Below are positions 1-8,567 of a stretch of DNA of 64,000 nt, piece after piece. The stretch spans positions 1 through 64,000 of the forward strand of contig JABDDU010000002.1 of the NCBI GenBank assembly GCA_013287435.1, read 5' to 3'. The stretch is from Verrucomicrobiota bacterium. GTDB taxonomy: Bacteria; Pseudomonadota; Gammaproteobacteria; Coxiellales; Coxiellaceae. The position numbers and the translations under genes are program-made. How positions within the stretch are numbered: the stretch's first letter is position 1; the number at the start of each line of letters is the position of its first letter. Under the pieces are notes generated by a model. The model saw only the letters and a program-made list of their open reading frames with translations. It made no database searches and was not told where the DNA came from.

Positions 1-627
1 CGCAATTTGATTGGGATTATCTTGCACCGGCACACGCGCCACAATAACTGTTATTTTAAGTGGCTGCGGAATACTTTTTTCTAAATTCGAATACGTAATC
101 AAAATGGGCACTTCCACTTTCCACACGTAAACACCATCCAACACACCTTGATATTGAACGACCGGTGCACCCGTCACTGTAGCGTCCGACACCATTTGTA
201 ATTTTACCAAGGTATCTAAATTACCGCTCGCATTAAACGCCGTTAAAAACCAATGCCAACCCGCCGGTGTAAAATTATTGGAAGCGGCTTGCAACTGTTG
301 TCGCCAATGCACAAAATCCAAACTAAATGCTTGTTCAATAGCGTTAGCAGTCCATTGTTTCACATAATTATCATTGACCACAGGATCTGATAGCGGATGC
401 CATTTGATTAATTGATACTGACTATTCATCGCAAAATACTGCGGTTCTGGCGGATTTAAATAACGGTGGATAATCGTCAGACACAGAGCAAGATTAATAA
501 AAAATAAAATCGTTAAAGCAAACACCGCGCGGCGATAATGATCGCGATAAAAAGCATTACGCAATAAAACGAGCGTTAATCCTTCGTGATTGGAATTTTG
601 ATTTTGTTCTGTGGGTGTTTGTCCCAT
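1..627 (-). CDS. icmL: IcmL/DotI, type IVB secretion inner-membrane protein (3' end cut by window)
   Basis: DotI/IcmL is an inner-membrane component of the Dot/Icm type IVB secretion core with a short cytosolic N-terminus, one membrane helix and a periplasmic domain. Reading back from an ATG at 627 gives 209 codons with no stop before the window edge, so the C-terminus is missing. The N-terminal block contains FYRDHYRRAVFALTI followed by a hydrophobic helix (about residues 36-55), then NPPEPQYFAMN and the LSDPVV motif shared with the next gene upstream. An alternative ATG at 634 lies out of this frame. It is the last visible gene of the icmTS-QPONML block, and its identity is clear from both sequence and gene order. 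Confidence 0.93.
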   Translation of the reverse strand, partial: MGQTPTEQNQNSNHEGLTLVLLRNAFYRDHYRRAVFALTILFFINLALCLTIIHRYLNPPEPQYFAMNSQYQLIKWHPLSDPVVNDNYVKQWTANAIEQAFSLDFVHWRQQLQAASNNFTPAGWHWFLTAFNASGNLDTLVKLQMVSDATVTGAPVVQYQGVLDGVYVWKVEVPILITYSNLEKSIPQPLKITVIVARVPVQDNPNQIA

Positions 628-649
628 CTTTCATGGTACCTTTTTATAA

Positions 650-730
650 AAGTGTCAGGAGGACGACTCTTTCTGTTATCGTCACTGTTTACTGACACTG
701 ATCACTGACACTGATCACTGACACTGCTCT
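650..730. repeat. Intergenic tandem repeat (ACTGACACTGATC-type)
   Basis: Between icmL and the icmM-position gene lie about three copies of a 13-bp unit built from ACTGACACTGATC (about 690-726), with a flanking GTCAGGAGG segment. It belongs to the same ACTGAT/GTGAGT repeat vocabulary seen at many other gene boundaries in the window. Confidence 0.75.
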
Positions 731-1354
731 CTATCCAGCACTAAAATCGACAATCTGAATTCCTTGTGAAGCATCTAATGTGGCTACACGCTGAATAGTC
801 ATTGTCACTAATATTCTCCGTTTTCTCGTCTGATTCGAACTTGTATACGTCACCAACAAAGGCATTTGCACATGCCACGTAAATCGATGATCAACAATCA
901 TGCGCGCAATAATCACGGGCGGTCCTGAAATCACAGAACTAATAATCAATCGACTACCCACCAATTGTTTGATCATGCCTGATGATGTCAACGCATTCAT
1001 CATTTTTTCCCAGCCTTCTTGTGAAAATTTATCCTTCACAACATTGAGTTCTTGTTGATAAGACGCAAAATTTAAATTGTAAATACGCCGTGCCGCTAAT
1101 GATGACCATTGCAAAATAAAATCACTGGTCACAACCGGTTCTGATAAGGCATGCATGGGAATGATTTGACCCGTTGTCATCGCACCGTAATAAGCAGATT
1201 GCTTTTGACCATAGGTCATCCAAGTTAATAGCGCTGTTAATATCGCACAAATGACTACCATCAGTGACAACCATTTCATCGTGCGACGATAATTGTCACG
1301 ATAAAATTCGTTGATTTCCAGGGCGGTTTCTTGTGATTGTGTGTTTATGCTCAT
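731..1354 (-). CDS. icmM: IcmL-like protein at the icmM/dotJ position, full-length paralogue of IcmL
   Basis: A 207-residue IcmL/DotI family protein: cytosolic segment with NEFYRDNYRRTMKWLSL, one membrane helix (about residues 29-47), then a periplasmic domain with LSEPVV matching the LSDPVV of the downstream IcmL. In Legionella the icmM/dotJ slot holds a short (about 94 aa) DotI-like protein lacking most of the periplasmic domain; here the whole domain is present, so this could equally be called icmL2. Only one base separates it from the icmN stop, so the two are transcribed together. The symbol rests on position; the family assignment is secure. Confidence 0.8.
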   Translation of the reverse strand: MSINTQSQETALEINEFYRDNYRRTMKWLSLMVVICAILTALLTWMTYGQKQSAYYGAMTTGQIIPMHALSEPVVTSDFILQWSSLAARRIYNLNFASYQQELNVVKDKFSQEGWEKMMNALTSSGMIKQLVGSRLIISSVISGPPVIIARMIVDHRFTWHVQMPLLVTYTSSNQTRKRRILVTMTIQRVATLDASQGIQIVDFSAG

Positions 1355-1355
1355 G

Positions 1356-1967
1356 CTAATACCACGCCCTATTATCCCTATAATACTTAAAGCTCACTTC
1401 CACTCTGCGATTAAAACGTCGACCATCTGCGCTTCCATTCCAAGCCACTGCATGACGACCACCTTCGCCTTCTGCATAAATTAATCGTGCATAAATATGT
1501 TGCGATGTAAAATATTTTAAAACAGCGTCCGCTTGTCTTGTGGTTAATTCATCGGTGACGGTTCCAAATTTAGTCATCACATCATTTTCTATTTTGTTAG
1601 AAAAACTGGCGACTTTAACGGAAATTTTGGAATACGTTCGCATAAAATCAACAGCTACGTATAACACAGGTTTATAATGATTATTGATTTCAGCCGTATC
1701 GTTATCAAATAAATCATCACTCGGAAAAACCAATTTCCATGTTTGCCCTAAACGAATCACTTGAACACCCTCTCGTTGCAAAAGACAAATATCGTACTCG
1801 CGACGTTGCACAACATTGATGGGTTTTTTAAGCTTGATCAGCTTCTCTTGTGGAACGTAGGGTGGATGCTTTAAATATTTATCACAGGGTGGATGCGAGC
1901 AAGCAGTCAAACAGAGCGCGATTAGCCCGAGACAAATGAAGAAAAAATGGTGGCGCATCGGTTTCAT
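1356..1967 (-). CDS. icmN: IcmN/DotK, OmpA-like lipoprotein of the Dot/Icm system
   Basis: IcmN (DotK) is an outer-membrane lipoprotein of the Dot/Icm apparatus with an OmpA-type peptidoglycan-associating domain. The 203-residue product has a lipoprotein signal: basic start, hydrophobic stretch, then lipobox LTAC with the acylated cysteine at about residue 23. The C-terminal half ends with NGSADGRRFNRRVEVSF, the NxxADGRxxNRRVE signature of OmpA-C domains. It sits between icmO and the icmM-position gene as in Legionella, with a 139-bp repeat-containing gap on the icmO side. Confidence 0.9.
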   Translation of the reverse strand: MKPMRHHFFFICLGLIALCLTACSHPPCDKYLKHPPYVPQEKLIKLKKPINVVQRREYDICLLQREGVQVIRLGQTWKLVFPSDDLFDNDTAEINNHYKPVLYVAVDFMRTYSKISVKVASFSNKIENDVMTKFGTVTDELTTRQADAVLKYFTSQHIYARLIYAEGEGGRHAVAWNGSADGRRFNRRVEVSFKYYRDNRAWY

Positions 1968-2039
1968 GATTGTAAAAATGTCCCTAGGGTAGTGATCAGT
2001 TATCTGTAATTTAGCAAAAGATCCTTAAGATAGCATTAA

Positions 2040-2106
2040 AATAGTGATCGATTATCTTTTATCAGCAAAATCTTCAATCGCGCCTCCGACACTGATAACT
2101 GATAAC
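2040..2106. repeat. Composite intergenic repeat between icmO and icmN
   Basis: Contains GTGATCGATTATC-like words, an AT-rich core with TCGCGCCTCCGACACTGA, then TGATAACTGATAACTCACAC. It matches the AT-rich core plus C(G/T)(C/T)(G/A)CCTC(T/C)GACACTGA layout found at about ten other boundaries in this window. Confidence 0.65.
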
Positions 2107-4509
2107 TCACACTCCCCCCTTTTCCCCCGCCTCTTTCTTCTTCAACGTAATACCTTCCACAATCTCACGCAACTTCGCTGCAATTTGTGGTGGTAAAACC
2201 GGCGGATCGAGCGGCGCTGGTGGATAATCCGTTCCACGATCCATATCACCCACCAACTCCATCGCCACATTCGCTGCTTGACGACCTGATTTTCCACACA
2301 GCCGTTGCACATATTCAATTTGATCGCGCACCGTTTTGCGATTCAAAATAGCCGCGCGATAAACGGGATCGTCAGATACTTTTAACGGTTTGAGATAGTC
2401 CGTCATGCGTAATCCAACAAAAATATTTAAACGATGCTCGGAAGGCTCTTCCGTTGACAGTGGCGTTTGCGTTTCTGCCACTTCTTGGAAAAAATCTTCT
2501 GGAATATCGTCTTCAACGCTGATCTTTTCCTCAAAATGCATCAATACACTCAGCGCACGATCGATGGGTTGCAATGTTTGATGCGCATGCATTAACTGCA
2601 CGACGCGATCGATCTCTTCATTTTCAGGCAAATCCAGCGGTTTCCAGCCTGATTTCGCAGATTGATCCAATGATTTATACACATCAAATGATTTCGCCAA
2701 CTGTTTAACCGCTTCGTCGGTCGGCGCGTCCACCATTAAAAAATGATTTAAATGCATGCGTTTGACCGGTACGGGATTCGCATAATAAAAACGCCCCCGC
2801 ACGATGCGAGATTTAAAAAAGAAATGTGCTTCACCTTCGCGTTGTTCTTTTAAATCCAATAAATCAACGCGTGCACGCTTTTCCAAACGCGCCCCTTTAG
2901 CATCTTGATACGTTCCTAAAATACTACCCTGATCCACTTGAAAACTCTCCACGTGTGTCACATACGATTCACCCGCGGTTTTCATAAAAAATTCCCAGGT
3001 CGACAACGGATCTTCTAATTTCATACAAATTTTAATATTGGTATTCGCACCAATGGATGCCGCTTCTTCTTTGGATGCTTTTTCAAATGCCGGTAAATCT
3101 TGCCCTGCAAAAACAACCGAAAAACCAAGGGATCGTGCTTGCGCAGGCACAACCGCAAAACCTTTCACAGCGTAATAACCATATTCGTCTAAAATACATA
3201 AATAAGGCGTTTCTGATGTCGTTGGTTTTTTCTCAATTAAATCTTTAAATTCACCTTCAACGCTATCACCCAATCCTGCCGCCATCATCGATTTTAAGGT
3301 AGCAATAATAATTTTTCCTAAATTCGATAATTCTTCCGGTGATTTTTCTAATGCGGGTAATAATACGCATAAAATACGGCGATTTAATACGACGTCAGAT
3401 AAATCTACTTCCGGTAAACGCACGCGAAGAATATGGCCGTACGTGTCAGCTAATGACGTAAAAATACGTACCAATTGCATTGTGATATAACCATGTTGCT
3501 CAAATACTTGCGATACCTGTTTGCCTTTACTTTCTTTTTTAAATCCAGGTAACGTGTAAAGATAATTGGTGATCGGTTCGAGTACTGTCGGTGGAAAATG
3601 TTCTAAGCTAACGGATTCCATACCATCGCGCGGGAATAATTTGTCGAGCACAATCGATTCCAGTTTCGGTAAGTGAAAATAATTACGAACCGAATTGGCA
3701 TCCAATAAAATGTGCCCTGCATCACGCATCGCAACCAACACTTTCATCAGCGATTCAACGAAACCAATCGCGCGACCTTTCCACATATCACCATCGGGCG
3801 TACCTGCCGCTTCACCCATTAAACTCACCACCAAGTTGGATAACATGCTGGATGAGCCTGAACCAAACGGATTTAAGGTATTAGATAAACGAGATTCTTG
3901 CGGGCCAATAATATCGCGCGCACCCGTCATAAAATTAATTAATAATAAATCATCTTCGCGCCCCATGGATCGCACCATGGAAAATACGGATGCATATAAA
4001 CTATTATCGCCTTTACCATCGACGTAAATAAATCCTGATGCTTGTAATAAGGCATTATACGCAATCGATAACAGTGCTTGTGTTTTACCAGAACCGGTTG
4101 AGCCGAAAATTAAAACGTGGGTTCGCATATCTTCATTGCTAAACCACAATTCATCCGCGGTTTTTATTTCATTACCAAAATAATAAATTCCGCGTGCTTT
4201 GCGTGGTTTTCCAGTGCCGGGTGAGGTGTCGTTGTAATCAATTTCACCTGAAACCAAAGGCAGACGAAAAGGCAGTGTGCGTTTTTGTAGAAACCCATAA
4301 AAAAAACAGATCGCGCCGGCAATTAATAGTGGTTCGCTGAGATAACCGAAAAGAAAAGTGGAGCAAGCAAAAACTAATAAGACAATATACAAGCCATGCG
4401 GATTTTTCAGCGTATCCGAAATGCGCATGCCCAACGTGCGCGTATCACGAACAATGCGTGATTGATTTTGTTCTTGCGAGGAATCTAACCCTCGTTGCTG
4501 GTACGCCAT
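2107..4509 (-). CDS. icmO: IcmO/DotL, type IV coupling protein ATPase
   Basis: DotL is the VirD4-like coupling ATPase that recruits effectors to the Dot/Icm channel together with DotM, DotN, IcmS and IcmW. The 800-residue product has two N-terminal membrane helices (about residues 40-75), Walker A GSTGSGKT at 136-143 and a Walker B-like CILDEYGYY near residue 440. The long C-terminal extension after the ATPase domain is typical of DotL and serves as the adaptor-binding region in Legionella. The ATG at 4509 overlaps the 3' end of icmP by 25 bp, indicating translational coupling. Confidence 0.97.
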   Translation of the reverse strand: MAYQQRGLDSSQEQNQSRIVRDTRTLGMRISDTLKNPHGLYIVLLVFACSTFLFGYLSEPLLIAGAICFFYGFLQKRTLPFRLPLVSGEIDYNDTSPGTGKPRKARGIYYFGNEIKTADELWFSNEDMRTHVLIFGSTGSGKTQALLSIAYNALLQASGFIYVDGKGDNSLYASVFSMVRSMGREDDLLLINFMTGARDIIGPQESRLSNTLNPFGSGSSSMLSNLVVSLMGEAAGTPDGDMWKGRAIGFVESLMKVLVAMRDAGHILLDANSVRNYFHLPKLESIVLDKLFPRDGMESVSLEHFPPTVLEPITNYLYTLPGFKKESKGKQVSQVFEQHGYITMQLVRIFTSLADTYGHILRVRLPEVDLSDVVLNRRILCVLLPALEKSPEELSNLGKIIIATLKSMMAAGLGDSVEGEFKDLIEKKPTTSETPYLCILDEYGYYAVKGFAVVPAQARSLGFSVVFAGQDLPAFEKASKEEAASIGANTNIKICMKLEDPLSTWEFFMKTAGESYVTHVESFQVDQGSILGTYQDAKGARLEKRARVDLLDLKEQREGEAHFFFKSRIVRGRFYYANPVPVKRMHLNHFLMVDAPTDEAVKQLAKSFDVYKSLDQSAKSGWKPLDLPENEEIDRVVQLMHAHQTLQPIDRALSVLMHFEEKISVEDDIPEDFFQEVAETQTPLSTEEPSEHRLNIFVGLRMTDYLKPLKVSDDPVYRAAILNRKTVRDQIEYVQRLCGKSGRQAANVAMELVGDMDRGTDYPPAPLDPPVLPPQIAAKLREIVEGITLKKKEAGEKGGV

Positions 4510-5642
4510 CGCTCACCTTCTTCCACAAACAACACGTTTTGTAGTGTTTCTTCTAACGCATCCACAGCACCTTTCACCATCGGCGTTTTTAAAGCGCGCC
4601 CTATTTTTTGCTCTGCTTTCCAATGTGAAAAAGCACCTGCTATTTCAACAAAAGACGTACGACGCCCAACATTATTTAACATAAACCACAAGCGTCGATC
4701 GACGGGTTTCAACCACAAAAATTCTGCGGACGCGAGCACACCATCGCTTCTCGACACTTCCAATAACGATGCCATCAGTGTCACCATATACGCATGACGT
4801 TTTTCAAGCCATCGTAAAATTTTATGGTCTTGAAATGTTTTTAAATCGTCAGAAACACCGGTAAAATCCAGCTTTCCTGATGCAGCTGACAACGCAATCT
4901 GCGTTAATATTTTTTTCGCCAGTGGACGTTGATTGGTGACACGCGCCATGCAAATCACCACAATGGCTTTCACATGAATCGGTAAATAATTGATTCCCTG
5001 CCACATCGGCCCTAATTGCAATGCAAATAATCGATACGTGGATTTTTGTTTTATCGTCCACACTTTTTTACTGTTAACTACTTTCATCAATAACAAATCA
5101 TGCTGACGACAAAAATCGAGTGGCAATTGACACATCGCCCACGGACCTTTATCAATATCTTGTTTTACCAAATCAAGTGAAAGCACCGGCGTAATTTGCG
5201 GCCACGCTTCTTGGCCAACCACGCGCAATGTTTTCATCGTGTAGCCCGTGTGAAATGGCGCGGAGCCTTTAAAATAAACCAACGCAGCAAGCCCTACGAA
5301 AATCATAATAATGGGATAACGTATCCATTGCCCCAAATCCGCATTAATCGCTGCAAACGTTTGCCAATTGACTTTGGCAGGATCGGCATGCTGCATGAAT
5401 TGTTGAATGGCGGCAAGTTGTTGCAAATCAGGTTTGGGTAAATGAAGAAATGCGGCGACTGGTATCCATAGTTTTACTAAAAAACGAACACCTTCGATTT
5501 CATGCACGCGAAACCAAAAAACAGGCATCACAACTTCTTTGGAATCGAAAAACCAAAATGCCAATGCCGTTCCGAAAAGAAGCGCAATCAACCAAAAAAA
5601 GTTGGATGCATGATCGGCTTGCTGTTGGCCGGGTTGTTGCAT
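4485..5642 (-). CDS. icmP: IcmP/DotM, coupling-complex membrane protein
   Basis: DotM is an integral inner-membrane partner of DotL in the type IV coupling complex; its cytosolic domain binds acidic/Glu-rich effector signals in Legionella. The 385-residue product starts with a Q-rich MQQPGQQQADHASN, then a first membrane helix (about 14-32), a second in the 90-115 region, and a long soluble domain, as in the family. The gene overlaps icmO and follows icmQ in the conserved Q-P-O order. Confidence 0.95.
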   Translation of the reverse strand: MQQPGQQQADHASNFFWLIALLFGTALAFWFFDSKEVVMPVFWFRVHEIEGVRFLVKLWIPVAAFLHLPKPDLQQLAAIQQFMQHADPAKVNWQTFAAINADLGQWIRYPIIMIFVGLAALVYFKGSAPFHTGYTMKTLRVVGQEAWPQITPVLSLDLVKQDIDKGPWAMCQLPLDFCRQHDLLLMKVVNSKKVWTIKQKSTYRLFALQLGPMWQGINYLPIHVKAIVVICMARVTNQRPLAKKILTQIALSAASGKLDFTGVSDDLKTFQDHKILRWLEKRHAYMVTLMASLLEVSRSDGVLASAEFLWLKPVDRRLWFMLNNVGRRTSFVEIAGAFSHWKAEQKIGRALKTPMVKGAVDALEETLQNVLFVEEGERWRTSNEG

Positions 5643-5731
5643 GTTGAGTTATCCGTTATCGGTGATTAGTAAACAGTAAACAGTGATCAGTAAACAGTAA
5701 AATATTAAATCGTGCCTCTGATACTGATCAC
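5643..5731. repeat. Composite intergenic repeat between icmP and icmQ
   Basis: Contains repeated AGTAAACAGT/GATCAGTAAACAGT words, then the core AAAATATTAAATCGTGCCTCTGA and ACTGATCACTCACAC. The core is nearly identical to copies at about 7009-7053 and 59908-59960. Confidence 0.75.
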
Positions 5732-6424
5732 TCACACTTTTAATAACTGCCCATCCACAAAATAATACCGCATTCCTTGATGCACAAATGCATTCATTCG
5801 ACCATTTTTAAGCGCCGTTTCTTTTAAGAGCAACAGCGGATGATCGAATTGATCTTTCAATGATGCAGTAGACTGATCCAATTGAACATCATTTTTTTTC
5901 ACAACGACCACGACATAAGCTTCATTCCCTACTGCATTACGCAAACGAATGCGTTTTTCAATGTCTGTTTGGTTTTTATAAACCGGACGACCAACGACAT
6001 AACGATCCAATGATCTTAATTGCATTGCCCACTTATTGATATTGTAACCGTCGCTTTGAAACAACGAAATATAAACTTCTGTTTCATCTTCACTCGCCGG
6101 TTTAATCGTGATGGATTGCTCGCCCGCTTTCATCTGCAAACGATCTAATTCTGCAATCGCTTCTGCTTTGATAGCGATTAAGGGTTTGATGGTATTTCGC
6201 AAAAATAAAGAACTTTCCCAATCTCCGCCGTCAAGCACGTGATCAACTGTCGCAATAACAGCGTTTAATAAACCCGTTTTATCTTCTTTGGAAAGATTTT
6301 CTTTTGCAAAATAGGTGCGCGCAATGTCAGAAAATTGGCGCGCTTCTTTGTCGAGACACTCCAATAATTTCTTTTTAAGATCTTGGCCTTTGAAATCGGG
6401 TGTGAGTCCGGAGATGTTGTCCAT
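5732..6424 (-). CDS. icmQ: IcmQ, NAD-binding Dot/Icm component
   Basis: IcmQ is a cytosolic Dot/Icm protein whose N-terminal helical domain is bound by the IcmR-type chaperone and whose C-terminal domain is an ADP-ribosyltransferase-like NAD-binding module. The 230-residue product is somewhat longer than the Legionella protein (about 191 aa). It has a helical, charged N-terminal part (about residues 1-110) and a mixed C-terminal part ending in MRYYFVDGQLLKV. It lies between icmP and the icmR-position gene, supporting the call. Upstream is a long heptamer repeat array. Confidence 0.9.
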   Translation of the reverse strand: MDNISGLTPDFKGQDLKKKLLECLDKEARQFSDIARTYFAKENLSKEDKTGLLNAVIATVDHVLDGGDWESSLFLRNTIKPLIAIKAEAIAELDRLQMKAGEQSITIKPASEDETEVYISLFQSDGYNINKWAMQLRSLDRYVVGRPVYKNQTDIEKRIRLRNAVGNEAYVVVVVKKNDVQLDQSTASLKDQFDHPLLLLKETALKNGRMNAFVHQGMRYYFVDGQLLKV

Positions 6425-6436
6425 AGGGGTAGTTGT

Positions 6437-6530
6437 CAGTTATCAGTAATCAGTAATCAGTAATCAGTAATCAGTAATCAGTAATCAGTAATCAGTAATC
6501 AGTTATCAGTTATCAGTTATCAGTTATCAG
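6437..6530. repeat. Heptamer tandem array (CAGTTAT/CAGTAAT), about 13 units
   Basis: Reads as one CAGTTAT, eight CAGTAAT, four CAGTTAT and a partial unit, immediately upstream of icmQ. Because the period is 7, TAA (plus strand, CAGTAAT) or TAA (minus strand, ATAACTG) falls successively in all three reading frames. Confidence 0.95.
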
Positions 6531-6611
6531 AGTCATTCTATCACATGAAGTTCATGCTTATGAATTACCAAGCGAGTGAGTTAAGTTGAGAAGGGCGTGA
6601 TTGAACGCTTG

Positions 6612-6788
6612 TTATTTTTGACCAAGAACTTTTGGGGAGTTAGCGGGGTTCTCAGATGTGTTTTCAGCAGCCACAGTTTTCTGATTCAATGCACCTGTTG
6701 CAACATGCACAGCATCACTTAAGTTGCCAGTAAGCTTAAGTACCTCTTCTTGAACGTGTCTAGCTAGATTAGCATTATTTACTGTCAT
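6612..6788 (-). CDS. Candidate IcmR-equivalent (FIR) chaperone of IcmQ
   Basis: A 58-residue protein read from the ATG at 6788, preceded by GAGGTG at Shine-Dalgarno spacing; an in-frame GTG two codons earlier is less likely. It lies between icmS and icmQ, where Legionella has icmR and other Legionellales have non-homologous functional IcmR replacements (FIR genes). The first 35 residues form a plausible amphipathic helix (NLARHVQEEVLKLTGNLSDA) and the last 20 are Asn/Pro/Ser-rich and probably disordered. This resembles the short helical IcmQ-binding region of known FIRs, but no residue-level homology can be claimed. The function is inferred from position and character. Confidence 0.6.
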   Translation of the reverse strand: MTVNNANLARHVQEEVLKLTGNLSDAVHVATGALNQKTVAAENTSENPANSPKVLGQK

Positions 6789-6794
6789 AACCAC

Positions 6795-7049
6795 CTCAGC
6801 CTAAAAAATAGATATCCATTTGATTTTTCGGCCTTTCCGTGGCTACTTTTTCCCTTACTCCTTACAAATTGTACTGTTGAAACCTTAAGGAAACATTAAG
6901 AAATAAGTGATTTCTTAAGTTTTTCTCTATAAGTTAAGTGTAGTAGGTTTTAGGGGGTTTGTTTGGTTATTTGTTATTGGTGATCAGTAAACAGTGATCA
7001 GTAAACAGTAAAATATTAAATCGTGCCTCTGACACTGATCACTGATAAC
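6795..7049. repeat. icmS-FIR intergenic region with composite repeat at 6975-7049
   Basis: 6795-6970 is AT-rich, non-coding DNA that probably holds the promoter for the small gene and icmQ (no convincing boxes chosen). From about 6975 the GTGATCAGTAAACAGT repeats, AAATATTAAATCGTGCCTCTGACACTGA core and TCACTGATAACTCA tail reproduce the icmP-icmQ element. Confidence 0.6.
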
Positions 7050-7394
7050 TCAATCATACATCAACTCATCCAACGCCACTTCATCCCGTGTTGGGCTGCT
7101 TTTCACGAGCTCATTCAGCACATCCAAGATGCAAAGCAATCGCAACACTTCTGGCGTGAATTCATCAAAATTGACTTTCACGCCCAGCAAAGCGCCTTCC
7201 ACATCTTCATACGTCGCTCCTAAACCATAACCCAAACACAATTGCGCTAATTGATCCGCACGTTTGGTTAAAGCGGGTAATAATCCCGTATCAGAAAAAA
7301 TTTCTTTGTACGCTGCAACACTGCTTTTTAAGGTAAAATTGACATTCATTCGCTTTGCAATCGCCGTTAATTTTTTTTCCAAATTGATACTCAT
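7050..7394 (-). CDS. icmS: IcmS, Dot/Icm effector adaptor
   Basis: IcmS is a small acidic cytosolic adaptor that pairs with IcmW and docks on the DotL C-terminus to deliver a subset of effectors. Starting at the ATG at 7394 gives 114 residues, the same length as Legionella IcmS, with the diagnostic stretch ADQLAQLCLGYGLGATYE and the C-terminus ALDELMYD. That ATG overlaps the icmT stop as ATGA; an in-frame ATG four codons upstream is less likely. Confidence 0.97.
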   Translation of the reverse strand: MSINLEKKLTAIAKRMNVNFTLKSSVAAYKEIFSDTGLLPALTKRADQLAQLCLGYGLGATYEDVEGALLGVKVNFDEFTPEVLRLLCILDVLNELVKSSPTRDEVALDELMYD

Positions 7395-7648
7395 GTCATC
7401 CACCATGGAATTGAAATTTTATGTCCACCGGCGATTAATCCACGCGTCCACCGAAAAAAAACAATCGGTGTAAATCCGTAACGATTCAAAATCGAAAAAA
7501 ACATGATTAACACAACCGTAATGCCCAACGTCCACAACGTCATATGCATTAAAAAAATAACGACGGGAAATGCAGCACGACCATCCCACATAAAAAATTT
7601 AACGCTGCGTGCGGAATCTCGCCAGTGAGCGTCTGCGGTTGAAGCCAT
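7391..7648 (-). CDS. icmT: IcmT, small Dot/Icm membrane protein
   Basis: IcmT is a short inner-membrane Dot/Icm protein needed for translocation and, in Legionella, egress from host cells. From the ATG at 7648 the product is 85 residues, with the characteristic ADAHWRDSARSVKFF, one or two hydrophobic segments (about 25-60) and the C-terminus ISIPWWMT. A longer reading frame continues upstream into the GTGAGT array and would add a His-Thr repeat; this is a translation artefact of the repeat, so the internal ATG is the start. First gene of the icmT-S-...-L block. Confidence 0.96.
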   Translation of the reverse strand: MASTADAHWRDSARSVKFFMWDGRAAFPVVIFLMHMTLWTLGITVVLIMFFSILNRYGFTPIVFFRWTRGLIAGGHKISIPWWMT

Positions 7649-7715
7649 GCGTAAAATACCTCGTGCATATAAATTTAAGCTTATGTTATCGTACTGAGTG
7701 GAAAAGTACCATATG

Positions 7716-7880
7716 GTGTGAGTGTGAGTGTGAGTGTGAGTGTGAGTGTGAGAAAATATTAAATCTAAAATTTGCGATGTCAAATCCAAAAATTAAATAA
7801 TAAAAAATATAAATTTTAAATCGCACCCCTGACACTCACACCGATAACTCACACCCATACTCACACTCACACTCACACCA
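7716..7880. repeat. GTGAGT array plus ~100-bp composite element upstream of icmT
   Basis: (GTGAGT)n at 7716-7752, then an AT-rich core (7754-7827) and CCCTGACACTCACACCGATAACTCACAC. The core and flanks recur almost base for base at 25654-25797. It separates divergent icmT and the O-methyltransferase gene, so any promoters of both genes must lie in or beside it. Confidence 0.9.
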
Positions 7881-7898
7881 ATTCCAAAAGGATCCTCA

Positions 7899-8567
7899 AT
7901 GTCTTCTCATACATTACAACTCACACCCGAACTCACCCACTATCTCCACCAGCACAGCGTCAAAGAACCCGCGCTATTAAAAGCATTACGCTTAGAAACA
8001 CAAGCAACACTCGAAGCAGCGCCCATGCAAATTTCTCCCGAACAGGGACAATTTTTTCAATTTTTATTGCAAACGATGCATGCGAAAAAAGCCTTAGAAA
8101 TAGGCACTTTTACAGGTTACAGTGCCATTTGCATGGCGCTCGCGCTGCCTGAGGATGGTCATGTCACCTGCTGTGATTTAAGTGTTGATTGGACACGCAT
8201 GGCCGTAAAATACTGGGAAAAAATGCATTTGCAAAATAAAATCACGCTGCATTTAGCACCCGCCATTCAAACTTTGGAAAAATTACTACAAGAAAACCAG
8301 CAAAATACGTATGATTTTGCCTTTATCGATGCTGATAAACCGAATTATAGTCACTATTACGAATATTGTTTACAGCTCGTGCGTCCCGGCGGCGTAATTG
8401 CGATTGATAATGTGTTATGGAGTGGCGAAGTGATTAATGCAGCAAATCAAGATGAAAATACAAAAATCATTCGCGCATTAAATCAAAAAATTTACCACGA
8501 CGATCGCGTGACAATGTGTATGTTGCCGATGGGCGATGGGTTGACGTTGGTGCGAAGAACATACTAA
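7899..8567 (+). CDS. SAM-dependent O-methyltransferase (caffeoyl-CoA/catechol type, family 3)
   Basis: A 222-residue class I methyltransferase of the caffeoyl-CoA O-methyltransferase-like family. The SAM-binding motif I reads ALEIGTFTGYSAI (about residues 65-77), an acidic CCDLS follows as motif II, and the metal/catalytic region has FIDADKPNY and GGVIAIDNVLWSG. Family members methylate hydroxyls on small aromatic substrates with Mg2+; the substrate here is unknown. It lies divergently from the icm block, separated by the repeat element, and probably has no role in secretion. Confidence 0.88.
   Translation: MSSHTLQLTPELTHYLHQHSVKEPALLKALRLETQATLEAAPMQISPEQGQFFQFLLQTMHAKKALEIGTFTGYSAICMALALPEDGHVTCCDLSVDWTRMAVKYWEKMHLQNKITLHLAPAIQTLEKLLQENQQNTYDFAFIDADKPNYSHYYEYCLQLVRPGGVIAIDNVLWSGEVINAANQDENTKIIRALNQKIYHDDRVTMCMLPMGDGLTLVRRTY

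Noticed and set aside
6437..6530. CRISPR-like array
   Set aside because: Units are 7 bp with no unique spacers; these are plain tandem repeats. No cas genes are present.
7391..7789. 132-residue version of IcmT with an N-terminal His-Thr repeat
   Set aside because: The extension is translation of the GTGAGT array. The same opening residues appear in a frame at 25455-25724 because the repeat is duplicated. The ATG at 7648 gives a normal IcmT.
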